DNA of 64,000 nucleotides from Streptomyces sp. NBC_01446 (GCF_026340095.1 NZ_JAPEPO010000002.1:992001-1056000); one strand, 5' to 3'; shown: positions 45,018-54,350, numbered from the stretch's first letter. A program made the numbers and translations. The notes: a model not told the origin generated them from the letters alone.

Positions 45018-45051
45018 GTTTATGTCATCAGCTAGAGTTTATGGCATAAAC
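45018..45051. promoter_or_regulatory. Two GTTTATG-type operators
   Basis: A perfect-arm palindrome GTTTATGGCATAAAC (45037-45051) and a partial copy GTTTATGTCATCAGC (45018-45032) start 19 bp apart in the gap between tetR and the glycosidase gene. The second site lies about 20 bp before the glycosidase start codon. Confidence 0.8.
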
Positions 45052-45071
45052 GTAAGCGTGAGGAGAGCGTC

Positions 45072-46496
45072 ATGGACCCAACCGCCGCACCCGCCGGGAT
45101 CCGGCTCGGCATCGTCCGGGGGATCAGCTACGGCATGTTCGGCAAGCCGGATCCCTTCGTCCCGCAGATCCGGGCACTGGGCGGTGCGCTGGTGCGTGTC
45201 TACGTCTACTGGGGACAGGTCGAGCCGGAACCCGGCCGCTACGACTGGACCGTGGTGGACGCGATCCTCGACCAGCTGGACCCCGCCGACGAGGCGTGGG
45301 TCACGGTCTGTTCGAGCTCGCCCTGGGCCACGCGGAACCCTTCGGCGTTCCTGCCGTCGTCTCCGGCACGTGACACCGCGCAGTACGCGCGCTTCGTGAG
45401 CCACCTGGTGACCCGCTGCAGGGGCCGTATCGACTACTGGCAGTGCAACAACGAGCCGAGCAATACGGGCCTCCTCTGGGACGGCACCGCGCCCGAGTAC
45501 GTCGAGCAGCTGACGGCCTTCACGCGCGCGGTGCGTGAGGCCGACCCCGGCGCGCGGATCGTCCTCGGCGGCTGCGGCTACGACGTGCTGTCGAGCCCGC
45601 CCGGAAGCGAGGAGCGCGCCTTCTTCGACCACGTGGTGGAGCACGGCCGCGACGCGTTCGACCTCTTCTCCGTGCACCTGTACGGCGACCCGCACGACAT
45701 CCCGGAACACGTGGAGTCCGTGCGCGCGATGATGCGCCGGCACGGCTACGAACGGCCTGTGGTGGCTGGCGAGTACAACGGGCCGACCTTGTTCGAGTTC
45801 CCCGAGGCCCAGGCCGTCTTCCAGCAGGAGATGATGGCGGCGTTCATGTCCCCCGCCACCGGTGCACAGGCGGAGCCGCCGGACCGCAGTACCATGCGGG
45901 CGCTGTACGCCCGGGAGGCCGAACTCCCGGACTCGCTGCGGATGTTCCTCGAGGACTGCCCGCCGGAACTCGCCGCGCGCAGGGACCGGATCAATTGCCG
46001 CCAGGTCGTGACCCGCAACGTTCTCGCCCTGGCCACCGGCGTGACCCGCACCGTGTGCTGGAACCTCGCGCCCGAGATCCCCGGCTACCGCGACCGGCTG
46101 AACATGATGGGATTCCTGTTCGGCAAGCTCGCCCTGCTCGACTACGACGGACCGGAGTTGGCCGTACACCACCCTTCGGCCGACGCGTTCGCCCGCCTGG
46201 CCGGACATCTGGACGGCGCCGACGGCGTGCGCCGCCTCGCAGCCGGGGTACGTCCGGATCTGTACGTCTACGAGGTGTCTCGGCCCGGGCGCGGCCCCCT
46301 GGAGGTCGTGTGGACGGCGGGGGACGTGTTCACCGGTGAGGACGAGCCGCCCACGCGGATCGAACGTCCCTGGCCGCATGCGGAGGCGCACGCCGTGGAC
46401 GCGTTCGGGGTCGCCGTGCCGGTGACGCGTGACGGGTCGCTGGTCCGCTTCCCCGTGTCCGTGACCCCCGTGTTCCTGTCCGCCGGGCCGACATAG
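45072..46496 (+). CDS. Clan-A glycoside hydrolase
   Basis: The 474-residue TIM-barrel protein has YWQCNNEPSNTG (acid/base Glu after Asn) and VVAGEYNGP (nucleophile Glu), as in GH39/GH5-like retaining enzymes. LYVYWGQVEPEPGRYDWTVV, key part VYWGQVEPEPGRYDW, is the usual beta-2 region. No signal peptide is present, so it is probably cytosolic and acts on oligosaccharides. ATG 45072 follows AGGAGAG. It is divergent from a TetR gene. Confidence 0.85.
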   Translation: MDPTAAPAGIRLGIVRGISYGMFGKPDPFVPQIRALGGALVRVYVYWGQVEPEPGRYDWTVVDAILDQLDPADEAWVTVCSSSPWATRNPSAFLPSSPARDTAQYARFVSHLVTRCRGRIDYWQCNNEPSNTGLLWDGTAPEYVEQLTAFTRAVREADPGARIVLGGCGYDVLSSPPGSEERAFFDHVVEHGRDAFDLFSVHLYGDPHDIPEHVESVRAMMRRHGYERPVVAGEYNGPTLFEFPEAQAVFQQEMMAAFMSPATGAQAEPPDRSTMRALYAREAELPDSLRMFLEDCPPELAARRDRINCRQVVTRNVLALATGVTRTVCWNLAPEIPGYRDRLNMMGFLFGKLALLDYDGPELAVHHPSADAFARLAGHLDGADGVRRLAAGVRPDLYVYEVSRPGRGPLEVVWTAGDVFTGEDEPPTRIERPWPHAEAHAVDAFGVAVPVTRDGSLVRFPVSVTPVFLSAGPT

Positions 46497-46591
46497 CCGG
46501 TGGACGGTCCGTCAGGCGCGGCCCGCGGCCTTGTGACTCCCGCGGGACCACCGCACGGAAGCCGCCGGCTCAGGCATGCGAAGATCGCCCG

Positions 46592-47011
46592 ATGACGACT
46601 CGAGGCAGCGGCGGCCCCACCGAGTACGTACGCTTCCAGGCGGTCACGCCGAACGAGCGGGGACACTTCACGGGCGTGTTCGGTCTGGTCAACCGGCTCG
46701 GCCGCGCGGGCAGGCTCAGCGAGGAGCAGGAACTCTTCCGGCGCGAGAACAACGCCTGGTACGACCTCGCGTACCCGGACCCCTCGAACACGGACCCGAC
46801 GGTCTACGACCCGGCGGTCAACCCCACCGCCACCGCCTGGTTCAAGCCGACGGCGACGCACCTCATAGAGCGCGTCGACGGCTACCTGGAAATCCTCGCC
46901 GCACACGGAGTCGAATGCCGCATGGTCCGGTCCACCGACCCGGGCCACGTCATCTACGAGGACGACGTCCAGGTCGTCGTGACCCGCCGCGAACCCCGCC
47001 CCGTAGGGTGA
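46592..47011 (+). CDS. Conserved hypothetical protein
   Basis: 139 residues (MTTRGSGGPTEYVRFQAVTP start; PTATAWFKPTATHLIERVDGYLEIL; IYEDDVQVVVTRREP). It resembles a streptomycete family of about this size with no known function. It precedes the DUF6183 gene by 18 bp, so the two are probably co-transcribed. Confidence 0.75.
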   Translation: MTTRGSGGPTEYVRFQAVTPNERGHFTGVFGLVNRLGRAGRLSEEQELFRRENNAWYDLAYPDPSNTDPTVYDPAVNPTATAWFKPTATHLIERVDGYLEILAAHGVECRMVRSTDPGHVIYEDDVQVVVTRREPRPVG

Positions 47012-47029
47012 CCGACCGTGGAGGACGCA

Positions 47030-48124
47030 ATGGATGATCTCGTCCCGCTCGACTGGGATCAGGTCGAGGCGCGCGCGGCACGCGGTGACACCTCGTCTCT
47101 GCGGGAGTTGGGCGCGCGGCTCGCCGACCGGCGCGACGCCGCCGCCGAGCAGGCGCGGGAGTACGGACGCCACCTGGCCCATGTCGTACGCGTACTTGCT
47201 CTCACCCGCGGACGTGACAGCCTCACGCAGTTGCTCCGGCTCCTCGACGAGCAGGCGTCGACCGGCCTCCACCCGCGCTTCGTCGCATCGCTCCTCGCCG
47301 AGCACCAGGAGCCCGCCGACCTGGCGGCCATCGTGTTCGACCGTCCCCGCACGGACCGCCTCGAGGAGCTGCGGGGCTGTCTCTTCCACGAGTTGATCCT
47401 TCGCGGCGTGGACATCGACGACTTCCGGCCGCTGCGCACCTGGACGATCGTCCGGCCGGGCTGGTCCGCCCTCGCGTGGCTGCCGGATCAGCTCCGCGAC
47501 ATGGAGACCGCCGTCGACTTCCCCAGCCGCTCACTGCGCGGGTCCGCCAGAGGTGGCGGGTCGGGCCTGCCCGCCGAGGGCCGGATGGATCCGCCCACAC
47601 CACGCTCGTCCCGGCGTTCCGCCCTTCAGGACGTCGCCACCACGGCCGTGCACACGAGCATCGTCGCCGCCCCGGAGGCCGGGGAGTGGGGTGACCACGG
47701 GGCGTGGGTCTTCCGCCTCGACGAGGCCATCTCGCCGGAGCAGGTACCGGCTCTTCTCCCGACCCTTCCCATGCCCTGCGTCGACGGGCTCGGCCCCACG
47801 GCCCGCTTCGAGATCGCGGCCCGCCCGGTGGACGAGATCTGGCGGCTGCTCTTCGCCACGGCGTCGATGGGCGGCATGTACGGCGAGGGCGTACACGGCG
47901 CCTACGGACGACTCTGGGCCTGGCGTTCGCTGGCGGGCCTCAGCGGGACCGCCGAGGGCGCGAGCGCCGAGGACGTCGAGCGCCACGTGAGCCAGAGCAC
48001 GTGGTTCCACTTCGAGGCCGACGCGGAGTGGTTCCACAACGACGCCTGCGCCGACTACGGCATCGCCGCGCTCTCGCCCGACCGTCGCCGGCTCGCCGTC
48101 CTCGCCGCCACGGACACCGACTGA
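47030..48124 (+). CDS. DUF6183-family protein
   Basis: The 364-residue protein begins MDDLVPLDWDQVEARAARGD and ends in a conserved domain (DVATTAVHTSIVAAPEAGEWG, GMYGEGVHGAYGRLWAWRSL, HVSQSTWFHFEADAEWFHNDACADYGI, key part WFHFEADAEWFHNDACADYG) that I recognise as DUF6183. It is cytosolic with no enzyme motif visible. ATG at 47030 is preceded by GGAGG at 47020-47024. Co-transcription with the upstream small gene suggests a linked role. Confidence 0.75.
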   Translation: MDDLVPLDWDQVEARAARGDTSSLRELGARLADRRDAAAEQAREYGRHLAHVVRVLALTRGRDSLTQLLRLLDEQASTGLHPRFVASLLAEHQEPADLAAIVFDRPRTDRLEELRGCLFHELILRGVDIDDFRPLRTWTIVRPGWSALAWLPDQLRDMETAVDFPSRSLRGSARGGGSGLPAEGRMDPPTPRSSRRSALQDVATTAVHTSIVAAPEAGEWGDHGAWVFRLDEAISPEQVPALLPTLPMPCVDGLGPTARFEIAARPVDEIWRLLFATASMGGMYGEGVHGAYGRLWAWRSLAGLSGTAEGASAEDVERHVSQSTWFHFEADAEWFHNDACADYGIAALSPDRRRLAVLAATDTD

Positions 48125-48161
48125 CCGGGCACCAGGGCATGACGCCGGGCGCGGCGTCCCG

Positions 48162-50948
48162 TCAGATCTCCGGTTCGGCCCACTGATCCAAGAAGTCGTC
48201 GCCTAGGTCCGGTGCGGGTTCCGGCTCTCCGGCGTGCGGGGACAGCTCGGCCCAGATCACCTTGCCGCGCGGCGAATAGCGCGTTCCCCAGCGTTCGGCG
48301 TAGTGGGCGACGAGGAACAGTCCTCGTCCGCCCTCGTCGGTGGTGGCGGCCCGGCGCAGATGGGGTGCGGTGCTGCTGCCGTCGGAGATCTCGCAGATGA
48401 GGTTGCGGTCGTACAGCAGGCGGACCTTGACGGGCCGGGTGCCGTAGCGGATGGCGTTGGTGATGAGCTCGCTGAGGACGAGCTCGGTGGTGAACGCGAT
48501 CCCGTCCAGGCCCCACGTCTCGAGCTGGCGCAGGCACGCGGAGCGTACGGGCGCGACGGCCGCCGGGTCGCAGGGCACGTCCCATTCGGCGACTCGGCCT
48601 GGGTCGAGGAGCCGGGTGCGCGCCACGATCAGGGCGACATCGTCGTCGGGCCGTTCCGGCATCACCGCGCCGAGGACCTCCGCGCAGGTCTCCTGCGGTG
48701 TGCGGTCCGCGCCGTGGGCGAGGGCGGCGCGCAGCATCTCGATGCCCGTGTCGAAGTCGCGGTGGCGGTCCTCGATCAAACCATCCGTGTAGAGCACGAG
48801 TTGGGACCCTTCGGGCAGGAGCAGTTCGAGGGTCTCCATCGGCAGGCTGTCGCCGAGCCCGAGCGGCGGGGACACGGGTACGTCGAGGAGGGTGACGGTG
48901 CCGTCGGGGAGGACCACGGCCGGCCCCGGGTGGCCGGACGAGGCCATCGTCACGTGTCCGGTGACCGCGTCGTAGATCGCGTACAGGCAGGTCGCCCCGA
49001 CGATTCCCGCGCCGTCGCCCTCGCCGTCGCGTGCGGCGTCGGCGTCGATGCGGGTGACCTGATCGTCGAGGTGGCTCAGGAGTTCGTCGGGGGTCAGGTC
49101 GAGGGACGAGAAGTTGTGGACGGCGGTGCGCAGCTGCCCCATCGTGGCCGCCGCGCGTACGCCGTGCCCGACGACGTCGCCGACGACCAGGGCGACGCGG
49201 GCGCCAGGCAGCGGGATGAGGTCGAACCAGTCGCCGCCGACCCCCGCCTCGGCGGGCAGGTACCGGTGGGCCACCTGGAGGGCGGACTGCTCGGGGAGCG
49301 CGCCGGGCAGCAGGCTGCGCTGCAGGGTGACGGCCATGGCGTGTTCGCGGGTGAAGCGGCGGGCGTTGTCGATCGCCACGGCGGCGCGTGCCGCCAGCTC
49401 CTCGGCGGTCGACAGGTCCTCCGACTCGAAGGACCCGGTGCTCTCCATGCGCCAGAAGTTCGCGAGGCCGAGCACGACGCCGCGTGCGCTCAGGGGCACG
49501 CTGATCAGTGAGCGGATGCCGTGTTCCAGAATCCGCCGGGCCCGCTCGGGGCCCTGCATGCGCCAGGCGCCTGTCGCACCCAGATCCTCCTCGAGCACCG
49601 CGTGGCCGGCGCTCATGGACCTCGCCATCGGCGTCGACGGGACGAACCGGATCAGTTCGCCCACCGGGTAGAACACGTCCTTGCGCGTGATGCCCGTGAC
49701 CGCCGTGCGGCGCATTTCGGCGGTGTCTCCGCTGGGCTCGCCGCCCTGCACGACGCCGTCCAGGAGTTCGACGCTGACGACGTCGGCGAAGCGGGGGACG
49801 GCGACCTGGGCCAGTTCCTCCGCGGTGCGTACGACGTCCAGGGTCGTGCCGATGCGCATGCCCGCGTCGTACAGGAGTTGCAGGCGTTCCCTGGCCGCCT
49901 GTGCCCTGCCCGCGAGGGCCCGCAGCTCGGTGGAGTCCCGCAGTGTCACCGCGTTGCCGGCGGGCCCGCCGTACAGGGCGGTCGACCGCACGTTCACCGC
50001 GAGCAGGCGGTCGCCCGCGGGGTGCACCTCGTCGGTCACGACACGTTCGGTGACGAGGAGTTCGGCCATGTGCGGGGGGAGGCCGAGTTCCGCGACGGGT
50101 CGCCCTTCCGCACCCGGGGGCAGTGCGAGGAGCCGTTTCGCCTCGTCGTTGGCGAGCAGCAGACGGCCGTCCCCGCTGGTGATGAGCACGCCTTCCTTCA
50201 CGGCGTGCAGGACCGCGTCATGGTGCTCGTACATGCGCGAGAGCTCGGCGGGGTCCAGGCCGTGGGTCTGGCGCCGCACCCTCTTGCTCACGAGGACCGA
50301 ACCGGCCGTCACGATGAGTAGCGCGCCCACGGCGGAACCCACAAGCAGGGGCAGTCTGCCCGACACCCCGGCGTTCACGTTCTCCACGGTGATCCCGACG
50401 CTCACGAGGCCGACGACGGAGCCGTCGGTGTCGATGACCGGGACGGTCGTGTTCACGGCGGGGCCGACGGATGTGTTGAAGGTGCTGGTGACCGTATGGC
50501 CGGCGAGCGCGGGTGCGAACGAGCCGATCACGTGCTTGCCGATCAGGCGCGGGTCGGGGTGGGACCAGCGGATGCCCGACGGGCTGAACGTCACGACGTA
50601 GTCGACACCGGTTGCCTTGCGGGTCGCCTCCGAACTGGGCTGGAGCACGGCGCCGGGGTCGGCGGACTTCATGGCGGCCACCGTCCCCGGGGAGTGGGCG
50701 AACGCCTCGGCGGTCGCGACCGAGCGCTGACCGGCATCCTTCATGGCGGAGTCCCTGGCCTGGAGCACGAGTGCCGTGCCGGCCGCGACGACGAGCAGTA
50801 CGGTCAGTGTCAGCTGCAGCAGAAACACCTGGCCTGCGACGCTGTGCACGCTGACGAGGGAGCGGAGGCTCTGTCCCCAGGAGGGCTGCGGCTCCCCGGA
50901 AACTGCGCCCCCCTGTCGGGCGGCAGGCCGCCCGAGGGACTGCGTCAT
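48162..50948 (-). CDS. Multidomain SpoIIE-type phosphatase with sensor, PAS, GAF and HATPase domains
   Basis: The 928 residues are ordered as TM1 (about 40-62), an extracellular CitA/DcuS-like sensor (65-195; HPDPRLIGKHVIGSF), TM2 (200-220), PAS (240-340), GAF (365-530), PP2C SpoIIE (555-780; GVGGDWFDLIPLPG, VVGDVVGHG with metal-binding Asp residues) and a HATPase (790-905; ELVLSELITNAIRYG). It probably controls anti-sigma factor or anti-anti-sigma phosphorylation. Partner genes are not visible nearby. ATG at 50946-50948. Confidence 0.93.
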   Translation of the reverse strand: MTQSLGRPAARQGGAVSGEPQPSWGQSLRSLVSVHSVAGQVFLLQLTLTVLLVVAAGTALVLQARDSAMKDAGQRSVATAEAFAHSPGTVAAMKSADPGAVLQPSSEATRKATGVDYVVTFSPSGIRWSHPDPRLIGKHVIGSFAPALAGHTVTSTFNTSVGPAVNTTVPVIDTDGSVVGLVSVGITVENVNAGVSGRLPLLVGSAVGALLIVTAGSVLVSKRVRRQTHGLDPAELSRMYEHHDAVLHAVKEGVLITSGDGRLLLANDEAKRLLALPPGAEGRPVAELGLPPHMAELLVTERVVTDEVHPAGDRLLAVNVRSTALYGGPAGNAVTLRDSTELRALAGRAQAARERLQLLYDAGMRIGTTLDVVRTAEELAQVAVPRFADVVSVELLDGVVQGGEPSGDTAEMRRTAVTGITRKDVFYPVGELIRFVPSTPMARSMSAGHAVLEEDLGATGAWRMQGPERARRILEHGIRSLISVPLSARGVVLGLANFWRMESTGSFESEDLSTAEELAARAAVAIDNARRFTREHAMAVTLQRSLLPGALPEQSALQVAHRYLPAEAGVGGDWFDLIPLPGARVALVVGDVVGHGVRAAATMGQLRTAVHNFSSLDLTPDELLSHLDDQVTRIDADAARDGEGDGAGIVGATCLYAIYDAVTGHVTMASSGHPGPAVVLPDGTVTLLDVPVSPPLGLGDSLPMETLELLLPEGSQLVLYTDGLIEDRHRDFDTGIEMLRAALAHGADRTPQETCAEVLGAVMPERPDDDVALIVARTRLLDPGRVAEWDVPCDPAAVAPVRSACLRQLETWGLDGIAFTTELVLSELITNAIRYGTRPVKVRLLYDRNLICEISDGSSTAPHLRRAATTDEGGRGLFLVAHYAERWGTRYSPRGKVIWAELSPHAGEPEPAPDLGDDFLDQWAEPEI

Positions 50949-51056
50949 ATCCCCTTTGTAGCACTGTGCGTAATCAAGGGCGAAGCGCCGGCCGGGGATT
51001 CACAGAGGGCAGCAATAGGGACGAGTTCGCTCACGAGGCGTGACCCGGCAAACGCG

Positions 51057-51488
51057 TCAGCCTGCCTGGGACCCGTACACGCGCGTGACTGTCATCGTCA
51101 TGAGCACCCTGCGGTCCGTCACCATCACCGACCGGTACTCGTCCCAGTCGGGATGCTCGCCGGACGCGGCGCGGTAGTAGTTGACGAGGGCCTCGACCTC
51201 GGGGCCGTTCGGGTCGGTTCCCGGTCCGACGAGCGTCACCGGGCCGTCGGCCGTGGCCCACGACCAGCCGTCGGCGCTGGTGACCTCCAGTGCGGCGCGC
51301 GGGTCGCGGCGCAGATTCGCCGTCTTGGCCCGCCCCTCGGTCATAGAGACGTGAAGCAGACCGGCCTCCTCGTCGTAGAAGGGCATGACGGGGGAAAGCT
51401 GAGGCAGGCCGTCCGACTTGATCGTGGCGAGAACACCGAGTCGGCTCTGGGCGAGGAGCGTACGCGGGTTGAACGAAGTGTCGGTCAT
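51057..51488 (-). CDS. PPOX/F420-class split-barrel flavoprotein
   Basis: The 143-residue protein (RLGVLATIKSDGLPQLSPVMP start region, RAKTANLRRDPRAALEV, SVMVTDRRVLMTMTVTRVYG) fits the pyridoxamine-5'-phosphate-oxidase-like family used with FMN or F420. Such small proteins reduce or bind heme and quinone-like substrates. The start is the ATG at 51486-51488. Substrate unknown. Confidence 0.85.
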   Translation of the reverse strand: MTDTSFNPRTLLAQSRLGVLATIKSDGLPQLSPVMPFYDEEAGLLHVSMTEGRAKTANLRRDPRAALEVTSADGWSWATADGPVTLVGPGTDPNGPEVEALVNYYRAASGEHPDWDEYRSVMVTDRRVLMTMTVTRVYGSQAG

Positions 51489-51630
51489 ATACAGAACATA
51501 GTCCCGATCCGATGCCTCTATTCCCCTTGGACACACGCACACCGCATCACAGGACCGGGCCCCCGCAGCCCGCAGCGCGCGGATGGGAGACTGGTCTGCC
51601 GTTGGGCGCTTCGAGGGGATGGACGGGATC

Positions 51631-52140
51631 ATGCGACGCCGTCAGGTGACGACGCACATTGTGGCAATGGTCATCGCGGTGACCGCGACAGCGGCCGCGA
51701 CGGGCTGTACCCAACTCATCGACGACAAGGGCCCGCTTCCGTCACGATCGGCGGAACCGCGCCTGTCGGCGGACACCGCGGTGCGCGAGCTGACATCAGC
51801 GCTCGCGGCGGCGGGCGTCACGCTCGATCGGGCGCCGCAGGATCAGATCGTGATCGAGTGCACCGAGCGGCTGACTGGCGGCAGTGAGTCGGCGAAGGCC
51901 GCTGCGGCGCTGAAGGCCGGCTTCGCCCGTGCCCGTTCCGAACACGGCTGGAAGAGCGGCCGGAACCTGGGCAGCGCGTCCCTCACCCTGCGCAAGGGCA
52001 ACTGGACGGCGGCGGCCACCTTCCCGCCCACCACCGCGGCGTCCCCCACGACTCCGGTCACGATCGGCGTCAACCTCGTGTGCGACGGCGCCCGCTCGAA
52101 GTCCCGGGCAGACGCCTCTCCGACCCCGACAGCGTCCTGA
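51631..52140 (+). CDS. Putative lipoprotein
   Basis: A signal with lipobox (MVIAVTATAAATGCTQ) at residue 28 or so anchors a 169-residue protein. A domain of about 110 residues follows (DTAVRELTSALAAAGVTLDR, RLTGGSESAKAAAALKAGF). No known family is recognised. The ATG at 51631 is preferred to 51619 because the latter is too close to GAGGGG. Confidence 0.7.
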   Translation: MRRRQVTTHIVAMVIAVTATAAATGCTQLIDDKGPLPSRSAEPRLSADTAVRELTSALAAAGVTLDRAPQDQIVIECTERLTGGSESAKAAAALKAGFARARSEHGWKSGRNLGSASLTLRKGNWTAAATFPPTTAASPTTPVTIGVNLVCDGARSKSRADASPTPTAS

Positions 52141-52164
52141 GGGCCGGGCGCGTTCCGGCCTCGG

Positions 52165-52518
52165 CTACACGCCCGACCGCCCTGCCTCCGCACGCAGTTT
52201 CGCGGCCCGCTCGGTCGGGTCGTAGTCCGGCCCGACGCCCTCGATCAGCAGCAGATCCCCCTCGACGTGGTCGGTCCGCAGCCGCAGAATGTCCTGGTAC
52301 GCGGGCGAGTTGTACCAGGCACGCGCCTCGGCGAGGCCGGGAAACTCGATCAGCACCATGCTGCCGGGCCAGCTCCCCTCGACCACTTCGGCGGGCGGGC
52401 CATGGATGACGAAGCGGCCCTCGAAGGGGTCGAGCGTGGCCTGGATGCGCTCCAAGTACTCGATGATGTCGGCGTGATGCCGGCGGCTGCGAAGATGCGC
52501 GAAGCCATAGGCGGGCAC
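52165..52518 (-). CDS. DUF1330-family protein
   Basis: 117 residues with MPAYGFAHLRSRRHHADIIEYLERI and WPGSMVLIEFPGLAEARAWYNSPAYQDILRLR, key part MVLIEFPGLAEARAWYNSPA, the hallmark of the DUF1330 ferredoxin-like fold. Function is unknown. The ATG is at 52516-52518. It is convergent with the lipoprotein gene. Confidence 0.88.
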   Translation of the reverse strand: MPAYGFAHLRSRRHHADIIEYLERIQATLDPFEGRFVIHGPPAEVVEGSWPGSMVLIEFPGLAEARAWYNSPAYQDILRLRTDHVEGDLLLIEGVGPDYDPTERAAKLRAEAGRSGV

Positions 52519-52660
52519 GGTCGGGCTCCCTCGTTCAGGTCCTCGCGGTGCGGAGACGAGGACCCGAACGTAGCCCGCGGGCGTTCGAGGGGTCGATTAC
52601 CTCTGAGGTAGTTGCCGGCGGGGCGTCACAGCGTTCGCCGGCCACCCACCCGTTCCATGC

Positions 52661-53197
52661 TCAGGAAAGGGCCCCCACGTATGCGAGGGCCTGCTTCAGG
52701 AGGACGCCGTGCCCGCCCGGCATCTCGTTCTGGACCATCTGTGACGAGGCTTCCTCCGGGGTGAACCAGACCAGGTCGAGCGCGTCCTGCCGGGGCCGGC
52801 AGTCACCTGTCACCGGGACGATGTACGCGAGGGACACGGCATGCTGGCGCGGGTCGTGGAACGGCGTGACGCCGAGCGTCGGGAAGTACTCGGCGACAGT
52901 GAAAGGCTGCAGGGACGCCGGTACGCGGGGCAGGGCGACCGGGCCTAGGTCCTTCTCCAGATGACGCAGCAGCGCGTCGCGGACGCGTTCGTGGTGCAGC
53001 ACCCGGCCGGAGACGAAGGAGCGGCTGACCGTCCCGTCCCGCCCGATGCGCAACAGCAGTCCGATGTGGGTGACTTCACCATTGTTGTCGACTCGCACCG
53101 GTACGGCCTCGACGTAAAGGATCGGCATGCGTGCGCGCGCCAGCTCAAGATCGTCGGAGGTGAGCCAGCCGGGCGTGGTCTCGGTCGTATCAGACAT
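52661..53197 (-). CDS. NUDIX-like DUF4916-family protein
   Basis: 178 residues. The Nudix box position reads GRVLHHERVRDALLRHLEKDLG, key part GRVLHHERVRDALLRHLEKD, which departs from GX5EX7REUXEEXGU at the REUXEE glutamates, so catalysis may be absent or altered. WFTPEEASSQMVQNEMPGGHGVLLKQALAY, key part EASSQMVQNEMPGGHGVLLK, is the conserved tail. ATG 53195-53197. Confidence 0.75.
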   Translation of the reverse strand: MSDTTETTPGWLTSDDLELARARMPILYVEAVPVRVDNNGEVTHIGLLLRIGRDGTVSRSFVSGRVLHHERVRDALLRHLEKDLGPVALPRVPASLQPFTVAEYFPTLGVTPFHDPRQHAVSLAYIVPVTGDCRPRQDALDLVWFTPEEASSQMVQNEMPGGHGVLLKQALAYVGALS

Positions 53198-53283
53198 TGG
53201 GCGATCGTACTTTCACCGTCTGCCGCGTCACGCACGCCGCTCCCGGCAACACCCCGATCGGGAATGGACGGTCGTACGCGAAT

Positions 53284-53721
53284 TCAGGCAAACGCCACCA
53301 GACGGAACACCGGGTGCCGTGCCGCCTCGGCGGCGAACTCCTCGTCGGCCGAATCAAGGGTCACGTCGAAGTGGGCCCGGGTGAGCGGCACTTCCCGCAG
53401 GTACTGCCGCAGCACGGGGACGCTCTCCTCGGGGCCGAGTTCGACCACGCGCAATTTCTGGGAACGGCCGCCGCGGCTCAGGCCGACCTCGCCGGCGACG
53501 CGCGCGTTGCGCACCCAGTTGCTCACTGCGTACGCGGCGACGAGCCAGCGCTCGCCGCCCGCCGACATCACGTCGACCGGGGTGGAGTACGGGCGGCCCG
53601 ACTTCCTGCCGTTCACGGTCAGGATGTAGCGGTAGCCCTTGCCCATCCCCAGCCGGGTCATGGTCAGGAACACCCTGTTGACCGCGCGCGTCCCGGGTCC
53701 GACACGGTACGACTTCGCCAT
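53284..53721 (-). CDS. Deazaflavin (F420)-dependent nitroreductase-like protein
   Basis: 145 residues resembling Ddn of Mycobacterium: KGYRYILTVNGRKSGRPYSTPVDVM, key part LTVNGRKSGRPYSTPV, is the F420-binding split barrel. Members reduce nitro or enone compounds with F420H2. Its position next to a NUDIX-like gene gives no clue on substrate. ATG 53719-53721. Confidence 0.85.
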   Translation of the reverse strand: MAKSYRVGPGTRAVNRVFLTMTRLGMGKGYRYILTVNGRKSGRPYSTPVDVMSAGGERWLVAAYAVSNWVRNARVAGEVGLSRGGRSQKLRVVELGPEESVPVLRQYLREVPLTRAHFDVTLDSADEEFAAEAARHPVFRLVAFA

Positions 53722-53867
53722 CCGCCCCTCCTCCTCTTCCGACGTGCCTTGCTCGATCTTGTCCTGCTCGAACGCGTCCTACGCGACCTCGTCCTGGTGG
53801 CGCACGCGCCGGAAGCCTACGTTCTCCTGTAGAACGGCCCCAGTTGACCATTGGAAGGCAGGCAGCC

Positions 53868-54335
53868 ATGTCCACACGCCCACCCCTCCCGCCCTTCAAC
53901 CGCGAGACCGCGATCGAGAAGGTGCGCCTCGCCGAGGACGGCTGGAACAGCCGCTCCCCGCAGAAGGTCGCCCTGGCCTACAGCGAGGACTCACGCTGGC
54001 GCAATCGCGCCGAGTTCATCACCGGCCGGGAAGCGATCGTGGAGTTCCTGTCGCGCAAGTGGAACCGCGAGCTGGACTACCGCCTCGTCAAGGAACTGTG
54101 GGCCTTCGACGGCCACCGCATCGCGGTCCGCTTCGCGTACGAATGGCATGACGACTCCGGCCACTGGTTCCGTTCGTACGGCAACGAGAACTGGGAGTTC
54201 GACGACGACGGCCTGATGCGCACGCGCCACGCGAGCATCAACGACCTGCCGATCGAGGAGTCCGAGCGCAAGTATCGCTGGCCGCTCGGCCGCCGCCCCG
54301 ACGACCACCCGGGCCTCACCGATCTCGGTCTTTGA
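53868..54335 (+). CDS. SnoaL-like DUF1348-family protein
   Basis: The 155-residue protein has the DUF1348 pattern: AEDGWNSRSPQKVALAYSEDSRWRNRAEFITGR, key part AYSEDSRWRNRAEFITGR, and AIVEFLSRKWNRELDYRLVKELW. This is an NTF2-like fold seen in many bacteria without assigned function. ATG at 53868 follows GGAAGGCAGG. Confidence 0.88.
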   Translation: MSTRPPLPPFNRETAIEKVRLAEDGWNSRSPQKVALAYSEDSRWRNRAEFITGREAIVEFLSRKWNRELDYRLVKELWAFDGHRIAVRFAYEWHDDSGHWFRSYGNENWEFDDDGLMRTRHASINDLPIEESERKYRWPLGRRPDDHPGLTDLGL

Positions 54336-54350
54336 ACTCGCCCGCGCGAC

